Source: Parabacteroides sp.
GTDB taxonomy: Bacteria > Bacteroidota > Bacteroidia > Bacteroidales > Tannerellaceae
Direction: 5' to 3'
NCBI GenBank assembly: GCA_019417325.1
Contig: DXVO01000023.1
Span: 434,001-498,000, forward strand
DNA: 64,000 bases
A program made the translations under genes and the position numbers. Every line of letters starts with the position of its first letter. Positions within the stretch are counted from its first letter, which is position 1. Positions 34,407 through 43,201 of this stretch are shown piece by piece. The notes under the pieces are model-generated. The model was not told the DNA's origin, searched no databases, and saw only the letters and a list, made by a program, of their open reading frames with translations.

Positions 34407-37400
34407 ATGAAACTAAACTTACTTGTATGCGGTTTATCCTTGCTGGGGACGACTGCATTTGCTCAAAGCAACGAATGGCGAGACCCGAATGTGAATGAAA
34501 TCAACAGGGCTCCCATGCACGCCAACTATTTTGCTTACAAAAATGAAAACAGTGCACTAAAGGGCTGTAAAGAATCATCCGAGAATTTTATGACTTTAAA
34601 CGGTACATGGAAATTCAACTGGGTGAAAAATGCAGACATGCGTCCTACTGACTTTTATAAAGCAAATTTTAATGACAAAGGATGGGATACGATGAAAGTA
34701 CCCGGACTTTGGGAATTGAACGGATATGGCGACCCCATTTATGTAAATGTAGGTTATCCATGGAGAAGTCAGTTTAAGAACAACCCTCCGGAAGTGCCTG
34801 TAGAAAACAACCATGTGGGTTCCTACAGAAAAGAAATCATTATTCCCGCAGATTGGAAAGGCAAAGAAATCTTTGCCCATTTCGGGTCGGTTACATCCAA
34901 TATGTATTTATGGGTAAACGGGCAATTCGTCGGTTATAGTGAAGACAGCAAACTGGAAGCGGAATTCAATCTGACCAAATACCTGAAACCGGGTAAAAAC
35001 CTGATTGCTTTCCAAACTTTCCGCTGGTGTGATGGTACTTACCTTGAAGACCAGGATTTCCTCCGTTTATCCGGTGTCGGACGCGACTGTTATCTATACG
35101 CCCGCAATCCGAAATATATACAGGATATCCGGGTTACTCCCGATTTAGATGCACAGTATAAAGATGCAACTCTGAATGTTGCTTTAAATATTAAAGGCAA
35201 TGGAACAGTAGACTTAAAACTTCTCGATAAAGCAGGAAACTCTGTCTCTACATCTTCTGTAAAAGGTTCAGGAAAAGTCACAACAGAAATGGCAGTTTCC
35301 AATCCATTGAAATGGACAGCCGAAACTCCTGATTTATATACATTGGTTGCTACATTTAAAGATGGCAACAACATTTCGGAAGTTATTCCCATAAAAGTAG
35401 GTTTCCGCAAAATAGAGCTGAAAAATGCACAAATCCTCATCAACGGGCAACCGGTTCTGTTCAAAGGGGCAGACCGCCATGAAATGGACCCTGACGGCGG
35501 TTATGTTGTTTCACCGGAACGCATGATACAGGATATTAAGGTGATGAAAGAATTTAATATCAATGCGGTCCGTACCTGCCATTATCCGGATAACAACTTA
35601 TGGTATGACCTGTGTGATGAATATGGTATCTATCTGGTTGCTGAAGCAAATGTCGAATCTCACGGAATGGGATACGGAGACCAGACACTGGCTAAAAATC
35701 CGTCCTATGCCAAAGCTCATCTGGAACGCAACCAACGTAACGTACAGCGCGGCTACAACCATCCGTCTATCATCTTCTGGTCACTAGGAAACGAAGCAGG
35801 TTTCGGTCCAAACTTTGAAGCTTGCTATAAATGGATTAAGAACGAAGATAAAAGCCGTGCCGTACAATATGAACAAGCCGGAACAAATGAGTTCACCGAT
35901 ATTTTCTGTCCGATGTACCGCAATTATAAAGACAGTGAAGAATATTGTAAAGGAAACATAGATAAACCGCTTATCCAATGTGAATATGCACATGCCATGG
36001 GTAATTCGGAAGGAGGCTTCAAGGAATACTGGGATTTAGTCCGTAAATATCCGAAATACCAGGGTGGATTTATCTGGGACTTTGTCGACCAGTCTTTACG
36101 CTGGAAAAATAAAGACGGTGTTCCTTTCTATGCATACGGAGGCGACTGGAACCGTTATGACGCATCTGACAACAACTTTATGGACAACGGACTGATCAGT
36201 CCCGACCGTAAACCGAATCCTCATATGTATGAAGTAGGTCATATCTACCAATCCATCTGGGTAACTCCTTCCGACTTGGCTAACGGTGTTGTAAATGTCT
36301 ATAACGAAAACTTCTTCCGTAACCTGAATAATTACTATTGCGAATGGGAATTACTGGCAAACGGAGAAGTGCTGCAAACCGGAATGGTTAAAGACCTGGA
36401 AGTTGCCCCGCAACAAACCCGTTCTGTCAAATTGAATTATTCTACAGACGGCATTTGCAAATGCAAAGAATTGCTGCTGAACGTTGCTTTTAAACTGAAA
36501 AAAGCAGAGCCACTGCTTCCTGCAGGATTTACCGTAGCTAAAAATCAGCTGGTTGTTCGCCCATATAAAGCTAAAGAACTGGACATCCGGAACAAACAGG
36601 AAACAAATATTGCCACAGTTGCTCCAACAATAAAGGATAATGATGTTAATTACCTGATTGTTGAGGGAGAAGACTTCCGTATCGATTTTGGCAAACATGA
36701 CGGTTTCCTTAGCAGATATGATGTAAATGGCATGGCGATGCTGAAAGAAGACGGCAAACTGACTCCGAACTTCTGGCGTGCTCCAACCGATAACGACATG
36801 GGTGCAAACCTGCAAAACGTATATGCGGCATGGAAACAACCGGGATTAAAGCTGCAATCACTTACAGGCAAGAACGTAAATGATATGGTGACTGTAAATG
36901 CAGAATATACAATGGATGCCGTAAAAGCAAAATTGTATCTGACTTACGTTATTAACAACGAAGGAACGGTAAAAGTAACCCAGAAAATGGTAGCAGACAA
37001 GTCTGCCAAAGTATCCGATATGTTCCGTTTCGGTATGCAAATGCAAATGCCTAAAGATCTGGAACAAATTAAATATTACGGCAGAGGACCGGTTGAAAAC
37101 TATTCCGACCGTAATAACGTAACGGATCTGGGACTTTATACACAGACTGTATCGGAACAATTCTATTCATATATCCGCCCGCAAGAAAACGGAAACAAAA
37201 CAGATATTCGCTGGTGGAAACAAATGAATAAGGGAGGAAACGGATTAATGTTTATTGCAGAAGCTCCATTCTCTGCATCTGCCCTACATTATTCCATAGA
37301 TTCATTAGATGACGGAATGCAGAAAGATCAAAGACATTCCGAACTGGTGCCTCAGGTTGATTACACAAATATGTGTATAGACAAAGCTCAAATGGGGTTA

Positions 37401-37505
37401 GGATGTATTACCAGCTGGGGCACACTGCCACTGGAACAATACCGCCTGCATTACGGAGACTATGAATTTTCATTCATTATGAAACCGATCCAGGCCAACT
37501 TCTAA
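34407..37505 (+). CDS. Secreted GH2 beta-galactosidase (LacZ type)
   Basis: A 1032-residue enzyme with signal peptide (MKLNLLVCGLSLLGTTAFAQ). Order of domains: GH2 sugar-binding (about 50-220), Ig-like (225-335), TIM barrel (340-640), then the bgal small-chain domain with NFWRAPTDNDMG. Acid/base is E463 in WSLGNEAGFG and the nucleophile E526 in QCEYAHAMGNSEGG, both as in LacZ. The signal peptide places it in the periplasm or beyond. It would release terminal beta-galactose (or a related beta-sugar) from the imported glycan. It follows the Gfo/Idh/MocA gene in the same direction and is followed by a hairpin, probably the operon end. Confidence 0.9.
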   Translation: MKLNLLVCGLSLLGTTAFAQSNEWRDPNVNEINRAPMHANYFAYKNENSALKGCKESSENFMTLNGTWKFNWVKNADMRPTDFYKANFNDKGWDTMKVPGLWELNGYGDPIYVNVGYPWRSQFKNNPPEVPVENNHVGSYRKEIIIPADWKGKEIFAHFGSVTSNMYLWVNGQFVGYSEDSKLEAEFNLTKYLKPGKNLIAFQTFRWCDGTYLEDQDFLRLSGVGRDCYLYARNPKYIQDIRVTPDLDAQYKDATLNVALNIKGNGTVDLKLLDKAGNSVSTSSVKGSGKVTTEMAVSNPLKWTAETPDLYTLVATFKDGNNISEVIPIKVGFRKIELKNAQILINGQPVLFKGADRHEMDPDGGYVVSPERMIQDIKVMKEFNINAVRTCHYPDNNLWYDLCDEYGIYLVAEANVESHGMGYGDQTLAKNPSYAKAHLERNQRNVQRGYNHPSIIFWSLGNEAGFGPNFEACYKWIKNEDKSRAVQYEQAGTNEFTDIFCPMYRNYKDSEEYCKGNIDKPLIQCEYAHAMGNSEGGFKEYWDLVRKYPKYQGGFIWDFVDQSLRWKNKDGVPFYAYGGDWNRYDASDNNFMDNGLISPDRKPNPHMYEVGHIYQSIWVTPSDLANGVVNVYNENFFRNLNNYYCEWELLANGEVLQTGMVKDLEVAPQQTRSVKLNYSTDGICKCKELLLNVAFKLKKAEPLLPAGFTVAKNQLVVRPYKAKELDIRNKQETNIATVAPTIKDNDVNYLIVEGEDFRIDFGKHDGFLSRYDVNGMAMLKEDGKLTPNFWRAPTDNDMGANLQNVYAAWKQPGLKLQSLTGKNVNDMVTVNAEYTMDAVKAKLYLTYVINNEGTVKVTQKMVADKSAKVSDMFRFGMQMQMPKDLEQIKYYGRGPVENYSDRNNVTDLGLYTQTVSEQFYSYIRPQENGNKTDIRWWKQMNKGGNGLMFIAEAPFSASALHYSIDSLDDGMQKDQRHSELVPQVDYTNMCIDKAQMGLGCITSWGTLPLEQYRLHYGDYEFSFIMKPIQANF

Positions 37506-37534
37506 TGTATAAATAGAATAAATAAAAATCCAAA

Positions 37535-37622
37535 TTACCGGATGCTGACAATACACAAAATTGATAAGCCTACACAGGTTTTTAATTTATAAAAATTTAA
37601 TCTGCATTGTCAGTATCCGGTA
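37535..37622 (+). terminator. Long hairpin after the GH2 gene
   Basis: Arms TTACCGGATGCTGACAAT and ATTGTCAGTATCCGGTAA (one mismatch) with a loop of about 52 bases, beginning 30 bp after the stop. The rest of the gap to 37804 holds no gene; a TATCTTTT at 37700 region is a weak promoter candidate for the cytochrome gene. Confidence 0.6.
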
Positions 37623-37804
37623 ATATAAAACAAGGAAGTCTGCTTTTGTAATAACTGGTAAAAAAGTATAATCGAACAACATATTTCGTTAAATAGACTA
37701 TGCTATCTTTTATTTTATAAACAAAAACAGTACTTTTATTGCCGATTTTTAAATCTGTAAATCTAATTCAAGACTAATCGTAAATCAGTTTACCATAGAA
37801 TAAG

Positions 37805-39391
37805 ATGACTAATAACAATGCCTCTAATCGTTATTCTTTTGATAAAAAAAAGAACTTTTTTAAGGGAAAAACCTTTATTCTTCTGCTCGGACTCATTTTA
37901 GGAGCAGGTGCAATGATTGCCATATACCAGACTACCGTATATTTTTCTTCTGATGAATCTTGTATGATATGCCATGTGCATCCGCATGTGGAAGACAGCT
38001 GGAAATTATCGAAGCACGTAAATAACGGAAGTGGTGTAAAAACACATTGCGTAGCATGTCATCTTCCGCCCCAACAGGATACATGGGATTACTATACGGC
38101 TAAAGCCAAATTAGGATTTAAGGATGTGTGGTCTTATCTGACCAAAGACAGTGCGGATTTCGACTGGAACGTGAAATCAGAATTGGAACATGCTGTTAAG
38201 TACATACCGAATAAATCTTGTGTGGAATGCCATCAGAACTTATTTCCTGAAGGAATAACCCAAGACGGTATCACAGCCCACCTTTATTACGATGAAAACG
38301 AAAAGAAATTAGATTTGCAATGTATCAGTTGCCATCTGGATGCCGGACATTACAATCCGAATTACAACCACTCTAAGATGGTTGGTGTACCGGGAACTAC
38401 AGCACAGACAAGTATCGATACCAGTAAATTTTTCAAAGAACCTGCCATTATAGCCTCTTTCTCTGACTATACGGAACAGATACCGGGAACAGCCGTTTCT
38501 TTCAAAATGGTAGCAATCCCCGGTGGAACCTTCAAAATGGGTAGTTCTGAAAAAGAGCCTTTCCATAAAGCTGATGAAAGCCCGGTTCGCGATGTAACAC
38601 TCAGCCCGTTCTTCATGGCCGAAGTGGAAGTAACCTGGGATCAATACTGGGCATTTTACGGCAACACAATGAGTGAAGGACGTACTCCTCCCGAAAAAAT
38701 CTATGCTAACAATAGTAACCCGAATGTAGATGCCATATCCGGTCCTACTCCACCGTTCGGATTCCCAGACCAGGGATGGGGTGGCGGCGACCGTCCGGCC
38801 ATTACGATGACTCATTATGCTGCAGAAACATTCTGTCAGTGGCTATCCAAGAAAACAGGAAAAAAATACCGTCTTCCGACAGAAGCTGAATGGGAATATG
38901 CGGCACGCGGAGGTAAAGAAACCCCTTATTTCTTTGCCGGTAACCCGAAAGATTTTTCAGACCAGGGCTTCTGGCGCAAGTTCTTTGATGCTAAAACCGA
39001 CAGTATCAGTTCTTATGTCATCTACAGCAAGAACAGCAAAAACAAAACTCAGGAACCAGGAAGCGTAAAGGCTAATCCGTTCGGTTTGAAAAACATGCTG
39101 GGTAACGTAATGGAATATTGCGCAGATAAATACAATCCGGAAGCTTATAGCAAAGGTGGAGACAAAGTAACGAATCCGTTGGTTACAGAAGGAACCGAAT
39201 GGGTGGTACGTGGAGGTAACTACACCTCTGATGCAGCCGATGTCCGTTCTGCGGCCCGCGATTATACCAAACATGATGCATGGCTGAAAACAGACCCCCA
39301 ACAACCGAAAAGTATCTGGTGGTATTCTGATATCCGCGGTATCGGTTTCCGTGTGGTTTGCGAACCGGATGCTTCATTAGGAGCTAAATAA
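37805..39391 (+). CDS. NapC-like tetraheme cytochrome c fused to a SUMF1-fold domain
   Basis: A 528-residue two-part protein. Residues 22-45 are one membrane helix. Residues 50-200 hold four c-type heme sites, CMICH (53), CVACH (82), CVECH (139) and CISCH (173), arranged as in NapC/NirT quinol dehydrogenases. Residues about 225-525 are a SUMF1/EgtB/PvdO-type domain (IPGGTFKMGSSEKEPF, EVEVTWDQYWAFY, YRLPTEAEWEYAARGG, MLGNVMEYCADKY, GIGFRVVCE). The formylglycine-generating enzyme's Cys pair is absent: the segment reads RGGNYTSDAADVRSAAR. So it is not expected to modify sulfatases. It is likely membrane bound with both domains in the periplasm, passing electrons between the quinone pool and a periplasmic partner; the Tat-exported oxidoreductases that follow are candidates. 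Confidence 0.85.
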   Translation: MTNNNASNRYSFDKKKNFFKGKTFILLLGLILGAGAMIAIYQTTVYFSSDESCMICHVHPHVEDSWKLSKHVNNGSGVKTHCVACHLPPQQDTWDYYTAKAKLGFKDVWSYLTKDSADFDWNVKSELEHAVKYIPNKSCVECHQNLFPEGITQDGITAHLYYDENEKKLDLQCISCHLDAGHYNPNYNHSKMVGVPGTTAQTSIDTSKFFKEPAIIASFSDYTEQIPGTAVSFKMVAIPGGTFKMGSSEKEPFHKADESPVRDVTLSPFFMAEVEVTWDQYWAFYGNTMSEGRTPPEKIYANNSNPNVDAISGPTPPFGFPDQGWGGGDRPAITMTHYAAETFCQWLSKKTGKKYRLPTEAEWEYAARGGKETPYFFAGNPKDFSDQGFWRKFFDAKTDSISSYVIYSKNSKNKTQEPGSVKANPFGLKNMLGNVMEYCADKYNPEAYSKGGDKVTNPLVTEGTEWVVRGGNYTSDAADVRSAARDYTKHDAWLKTDPQQPKSIWWYSDIRGIGFRVVCEPDASLGAK

Positions 39392-39448
39392 TAACCATAA
39401 ACAGAGAAATCTAATAATAAAATATAGATACCTAATAATTAATATATC

Positions 39449-40834
39449 ATGAAAAAAGAGAACAGTATCAGTAGAAGATCTTTTTTAAAGAGTTCAGCAA
39501 TGGCCGGTGCACTGGGTGCTATCGGTGGTGGTAGTGCAAGTGTTTTAACATCTTGTTCTGGCGGTGGTACAGAAAAAAGTGCAAACAAACCGTTGAAAGA
39601 ACCGGGAACTTATTATATTCCTGAATTGCCGGACAAAGCTGCAGACGGTAAAGAACTGAAAGCAGGTGTTATCGGTTGCGGTGGTCGTGGTTCCGGTGCA
39701 GCATTCAACTTCCTTGAAGCAGCCAACGGCGTTACAATCGTTGCTTTAGGGGATACATTCAAAGAAAGAGTGGACGGTCTGGCTAATGATTTGAAAGAAA
39801 AAGGTATCGACATTCCTGCTGATAAACGTTTTGTAGGACTGGATGCTTACAAACAGGTAATCGATAGCGGCGTCGATGTTTTGATTATCGCTACTCCTCC
39901 GGTATTCCGTCCTGTACATTTCCAATATGCGGTAGAAAAAGGCAAACATTGTTTCCTTGAAAAACCCATTTGTGTAGACCCTGTCGGTTATCGTACAATC
40001 ATGGCTACAGCCAAACAGGCACAGGCTAAAAACCTTTGCGTCGTAACAGGTACACAGCGTCATCACCAACGTAACTACGTTGAATCTTATAAGAAAATCA
40101 TGGAAGGTGCTATCGGTGAAATTACCGGTGGTGTTGTTTACTGGAATCAAAATATGCTTTGGTTCAACGAACGTAAACCGGGTTGGAGCGATTGCGAATA
40201 TATGATTAAGGACTGGGTTAACTGGAAATGGTTATCCGGAGACCATATCGTTGAACAGCACGTTCACAATATCGACGTATTTACATGGTTCAGCGGATTA
40301 AAACCTGCTAAAGCTGTTGGTTTCGGTTCACGCCAGCGTCGTATTACCGGTGACCAGTATGATAACTTCAGCATCGACTTCACGATGGAGAACGGTGTTC
40401 ATATGCACAGTATGTCCCGCCAGATTGACGGTTGCGTAAATAACGTAAGCGAATTTATCCAGGGGACAAAAGGCTCATGGTCTACTGCCAACGATGAAAC
40501 TGTAATCAAAGATAATGCAGGCAATATCATCTGGAAATATGACAAGGAAGCTGAAAAGAACGAACACCAGCAGAACAATCCGTACGTATTGGAACACGTA
40601 AACTGGGTAAACTGTATCCGTTCCAACAAACCGATCGAACAGGCTTCTGAAACGGCTATTTCCAATATGGCTGCAATCATGGGACGCGAATCTGCTTACT
40701 CCGGAGCAGAAACTACTTGGGAAGCAATGACAGCATCTCCTCTGGATTATACTCCGAAAGACCTGAACTTAGGTAAGATGGATATGAGCACATTTACTGT
40801 TCCGGTTCCAGGTAAACCTCGCGATGACAAATAA
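39449..40834 (+). CDS. Tat-exported Gfo/Idh/MocA family oxidoreductase
   Basis: A 461-residue protein with a twin-arginine signal (SRRSFLKSS, residues 8-16) and a lipobox-like LTSC just after it, so it is a periplasmic, probably lipid-anchored enzyme that folds with its cofactor before export. The Rossmann motif is GVIGCGGRGSGAAFNF; LEKPICVDPVGYRTI is the EKP motif; TGTQRHHQRNY and EQHVHNIDVFTWFSG are typical of this Bacteroidetes group. Relatives in B. thetaiotaomicron oxidise glycosides to 3-keto-glycosides with tightly bound NAD. It sits 57 bp after the cytochrome fusion and 13 bp before the isomerase gene, suggesting one unit. Confidence 0.88.
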   Translation: MKKENSISRRSFLKSSAMAGALGAIGGGSASVLTSCSGGGTEKSANKPLKEPGTYYIPELPDKAADGKELKAGVIGCGGRGSGAAFNFLEAANGVTIVALGDTFKERVDGLANDLKEKGIDIPADKRFVGLDAYKQVIDSGVDVLIIATPPVFRPVHFQYAVEKGKHCFLEKPICVDPVGYRTIMATAKQAQAKNLCVVTGTQRHHQRNYVESYKKIMEGAIGEITGGVVYWNQNMLWFNERKPGWSDCEYMIKDWVNWKWLSGDHIVEQHVHNIDVFTWFSGLKPAKAVGFGSRQRRITGDQYDNFSIDFTMENGVHMHSMSRQIDGCVNNVSEFIQGTKGSWSTANDETVIKDNAGNIIWKYDKEAEKNEHQQNNPYVLEHVNWVNCIRSNKPIEQASETAISNMAAIMGRESAYSGAETTWEAMTASPLDYTPKDLNLGKMDMSTFTVPVPGKPRDDK

Positions 40835-40847
40835 AGAATAAAAGGTT

Positions 40848-41789
40848 ATGACATTAAATAGAAGAAACTTTTTAAGAACGACATTATCCGGTGCTGCTGT
40901 TGCTGTCGGAAGTACCGCACTCAGTGCTTGCGGGGCGAAACCTGCCTCAGAAGAGAAGTGCCCGGGCAAAGACAAAAGTTGCTGCAACGGAAATGCCGAA
41001 TTAAAGATTTCCTTCCAGGAAGGCATCGCCCCGGGCGAAACACTTAATGAAAAGCTGGACGTAATGGAAAAGCTGGGAGTTGTAGGGTTTGAACCGGGTG
41101 GTGGCGGACTTGGCGGACGTGTAAAGGAAATCAAAGAGGCCCTGAACGGACGTAACATTAAAGTAAGTGCTATCTGCGCCGGTTTTAAAGGTTTCATCCT
41201 TTCAACTGATCCTGCCATTCGCAAACAGTGCATGGATACCATGAAGGAAATTATTGCTCCTGCCGGGGAACTGGGGTCAACAGGTGTAATTATCGTTCCT
41301 GCATTCAACGGACAAACCCCTGCATTGCCACATACACAGGAAACCCGCGACTTCTTATGCGAACAATTCAACGAAATGGGTAACTTCGCAAAGGAACACG
41401 GAACAACCGTTATTTTTGAACCGCTAAACAGAAAAGAAGCGTTTTATCTCCGCCAGGTAGCGGATGCAGCTTCCATCTGCCGCGATATTAATAATCCGGG
41501 CGTACGCTGTATGGGTGACTTCTGGCACATGACCTGGGAAGAAACTTCCGATATGGGAGCATTCCTTTCTGCCGGAGATTATTTGCAGCATGTTCATATC
41601 GCAAGCCGTAAACGCCGCAGCATGCCGGGCGAAGACGGTGAAGCCGACAACTATGTAAATGGTTTCAAAGGATTGAAAATGCTTGGTTATAACAATTATA
41701 TAAGTTTCGAATGTGGATGCCAGGGAGATCGTAATGTTCTTGTTCCTGCTGCTGTAGAACTTATACGTAAACAATGGGAAGAAGCATAA
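40848..41789 (+). CDS. Tat-exported TIM-barrel sugar isomerase/epimerase-like protein
   Basis: A 313-residue protein with a Tat signal (NRRNFLRTT) and a lipobox-like LSAC. The mature part is an AP-endonuclease-2/xylose-isomerase-like TIM barrel of the hydroxypyruvate isomerase type: metal ligands are in VIFEPLNR (Glu), MGDFWHMTWEE (Asp, His), HVHIASRK (His) and YISFECGC (Glu). A Cys-rich stretch after the signal (EEKCPGKDKSCCNGN) is unusual and may bind metal. In the keto-glycoside type pathways a protein of this fold acts on keto-sugars; that role is inferred from context. Four bp separate it from the next gene. Confidence 0.82.
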   Translation: MTLNRRNFLRTTLSGAAVAVGSTALSACGAKPASEEKCPGKDKSCCNGNAELKISFQEGIAPGETLNEKLDVMEKLGVVGFEPGGGGLGGRVKEIKEALNGRNIKVSAICAGFKGFILSTDPAIRKQCMDTMKEIIAPAGELGSTGVIIVPAFNGQTPALPHTQETRDFLCEQFNEMGNFAKEHGTTVIFEPLNRKEAFYLRQVADAASICRDINNPGVRCMGDFWHMTWEETSDMGAFLSAGDYLQHVHIASRKRRSMPGEDGEADNYVNGFKGLKMLGYNNYISFECGCQGDRNVLVPAAVELIRKQWEEA

Positions 41790-41793
41790 AAAC

Positions 41794-42504
41794 ATGCCTT
41801 TAGTATATCCTAATATGCAAATGAGTGAGGTGGTGGAAGAACACCCCTCACTCATTCCTGTCATTAACCGTTTTGGTATCCGCCTCGGACTGGGCGACAA
41901 ATCGGTCAAAACAATCTGTGACGAATACGAACTGGATGCGGATTTTCTGTTGACGGTAATCAATACTTTTCTCAACGAAGAATATTTCCCGGAAAAAAAG
42001 TTGCAGACTTTCCATACTTCGCAGATTATAGATTATTTGAGAAAAACGAACCTGTATTACCAACGTTACCAGATACCCAATATAGAACGTCATCTCGGTT
42101 CATTCATATCCATGAGTATTCCAGGGAACAATACACTCAATCTGATTGGCAAATTCTTTTCTTCTTTCAAGGAAGAACTAACGGGGCGCATTGAAAAGGA
42201 CGAACAGGTCTGGTTCCCTTATTGCCTTTCCCTAAGCGAAAAATTAAACAGTCATTCCGGAAACGGACAAAGAGAAACCCTTTACCTCGGAACGGAACAA
42301 CGGACGGAAGATCCGATCGAAGCATTGCTTGCCGACCTGAAAAGTATAATGGTCAAGCACCTTTCCGGTAATTATGATGAGAATTTATGTTATGCGGTCA
42401 TCTTCTCAATCAGTAGCCTGGAAAAAGATATCAAACAGCATAACCGCATCCGGTATCGTATTCTGACTCCAATGGTTTCGGCCATGGAAAAACTCTGCAT
42501 TTAA
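41794..42504 (+). CDS. Hemerythrin-like protein with altered metal-ligand positions
   Basis: A 236-residue cytosolic protein. Residues 1-60 (MSEVVEEHPSLIPVINRFGI and the GDKSVKTICDEYELD segment) resemble the DUF542/ScdA N-terminal domain of iron-sulfur repair proteins. The rest is an all-helical hemerythrin-like domain: ERHLGSF (H100), EKDEQVWFPY, MVKHLSGN (H189) and IKQHNRIRYRILTPM (H216). Aligned by eye with YtfE/RIC, the second-helix HxxxE pair reads R132 and D136 and the last HxxxE reads H216 and R220, so several di-iron ligands are lost. It may sense metal, porphyrin or redox state for the LuxR-type regulator encoded 11 bp downstream. Confidence 0.65.
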   Translation: MPLVYPNMQMSEVVEEHPSLIPVINRFGIRLGLGDKSVKTICDEYELDADFLLTVINTFLNEEYFPEKKLQTFHTSQIIDYLRKTNLYYQRYQIPNIERHLGSFISMSIPGNNTLNLIGKFFSSFKEELTGRIEKDEQVWFPYCLSLSEKLNSHSGNGQRETLYLGTEQRTEDPIEALLADLKSIMVKHLSGNYDENLCYAVIFSISSLEKDIKQHNRIRYRILTPMVSAMEKLCI

Positions 42505-42515
42505 TCCTGATCCAG

Positions 42516-43097
42516 ATGCACAGGAACAAACAAATAGCGATTATACTGCCCGACACATTGCAAAGTATCGGATTACAAAATATCCTGACAGATTATTTCC
42601 CACCTGCAGAAGTCCATTGTTTCTCCACATTCGACGCATTTGTTCCGGCAAGCAACGATACATTCGATTTCTATTTTACCAATCCGGACATCATGGTGCT
42701 GAATACCGACTTTTTCCTTCCCCGGAAAAGTAAAACAATGGTACTGATAAACGGTCCGGAAAGCTCTGGAGGCTTAACCGCCACCAACCATATTACCTTA
42801 TACGCACCACAAGAGATTATTTTTGAGCAAATACATCAGATGCTCGAAAATGATAACGGAAATAGCCAAACCGGAGAAAACAATAAAGAACTGTCTTCTC
42901 GCGAAACAGATGTACTACAATTGATTGTAAAAGGAATTACCAACAAAGAAATTGCTGATAAGCTAAATATCAGCCTAAATACAGTCTTAACCCACCGGAA
43001 AAATATAACTGCCAAACTGGGTATCAAAACTGTATCCGGTTTAACTTTCTATGCTATTATGAACGGTATCATATCTGGAGACGATATCGAGTTATAA
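42516..43097 (+). CDS. LuxR-type HTH transcriptional regulator with degenerate receiver
   Basis: A 193-residue protein. The C-terminal GerE/LuxR helix-turn-helix is clear (SSRETDVLQLIVKGITNKEI, then LNISLNTVLTHRKNI, residues about 128-180). The N-terminal 110 residues have the spacing of a receiver domain (IAIILPDTLQSIGLQ...VLNTDFFLPRKSKTMVLI) but lack the paired acidic residues and an obvious phospho-acceptor Asp, and no sensor kinase is nearby. It is thus probably controlled by binding, perhaps with the hemerythrin-like protein in front of it. An 8+8 bp dyad over the next promoter is a candidate binding site. Confidence 0.8.
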   Translation: MHRNKQIAIILPDTLQSIGLQNILTDYFPPAEVHCFSTFDAFVPASNDTFDFYFTNPDIMVLNTDFFLPRKSKTMVLINGPESSGGLTATNHITLYAPQEIIFEQIHQMLENDNGNSQTGENNKELSSRETDVLQLIVKGITNKEIADKLNISLNTVLTHRKNITAKLGIKTVSGLTFYAIMNGIISGDDIEL

Positions 43098-43119
43098 ACA
43101 TCTCCACTTTATTTTCTAA

Positions 43120-43168
43120 AATCACTAGATGTAGTGATTGACTACCTTTATTATTTCACTTTCCTTTG
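43120..43168 (+). promoter_or_regulatory. Promoter and dyad operator of the TonB receptor operon
   Basis: AATCACTA-GATG-TAGTGATT (43120-43139) is a perfect 8-bp dyad whose right end overlaps the TTG -33 element (43138-43140); 20 bp later TTCCTTTG (43161-43168) is a near-consensus -7 box. The site is 22 bp after the LuxR gene and 62 bp before the receptor ATG. Binding there would block polymerase unless the protein acts as an activator. Confidence 0.6.
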
Positions 43169-43201
43169 CAATTATAAAATTCTAAATTAATACTTGATAC
43201 G

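Noticed and set aside
37805..39391. Sulfatase-maturing enzyme
   Set aside because: The SUMF1 part lacks the active Cys pair, and no sulfatase gene lies nearby.
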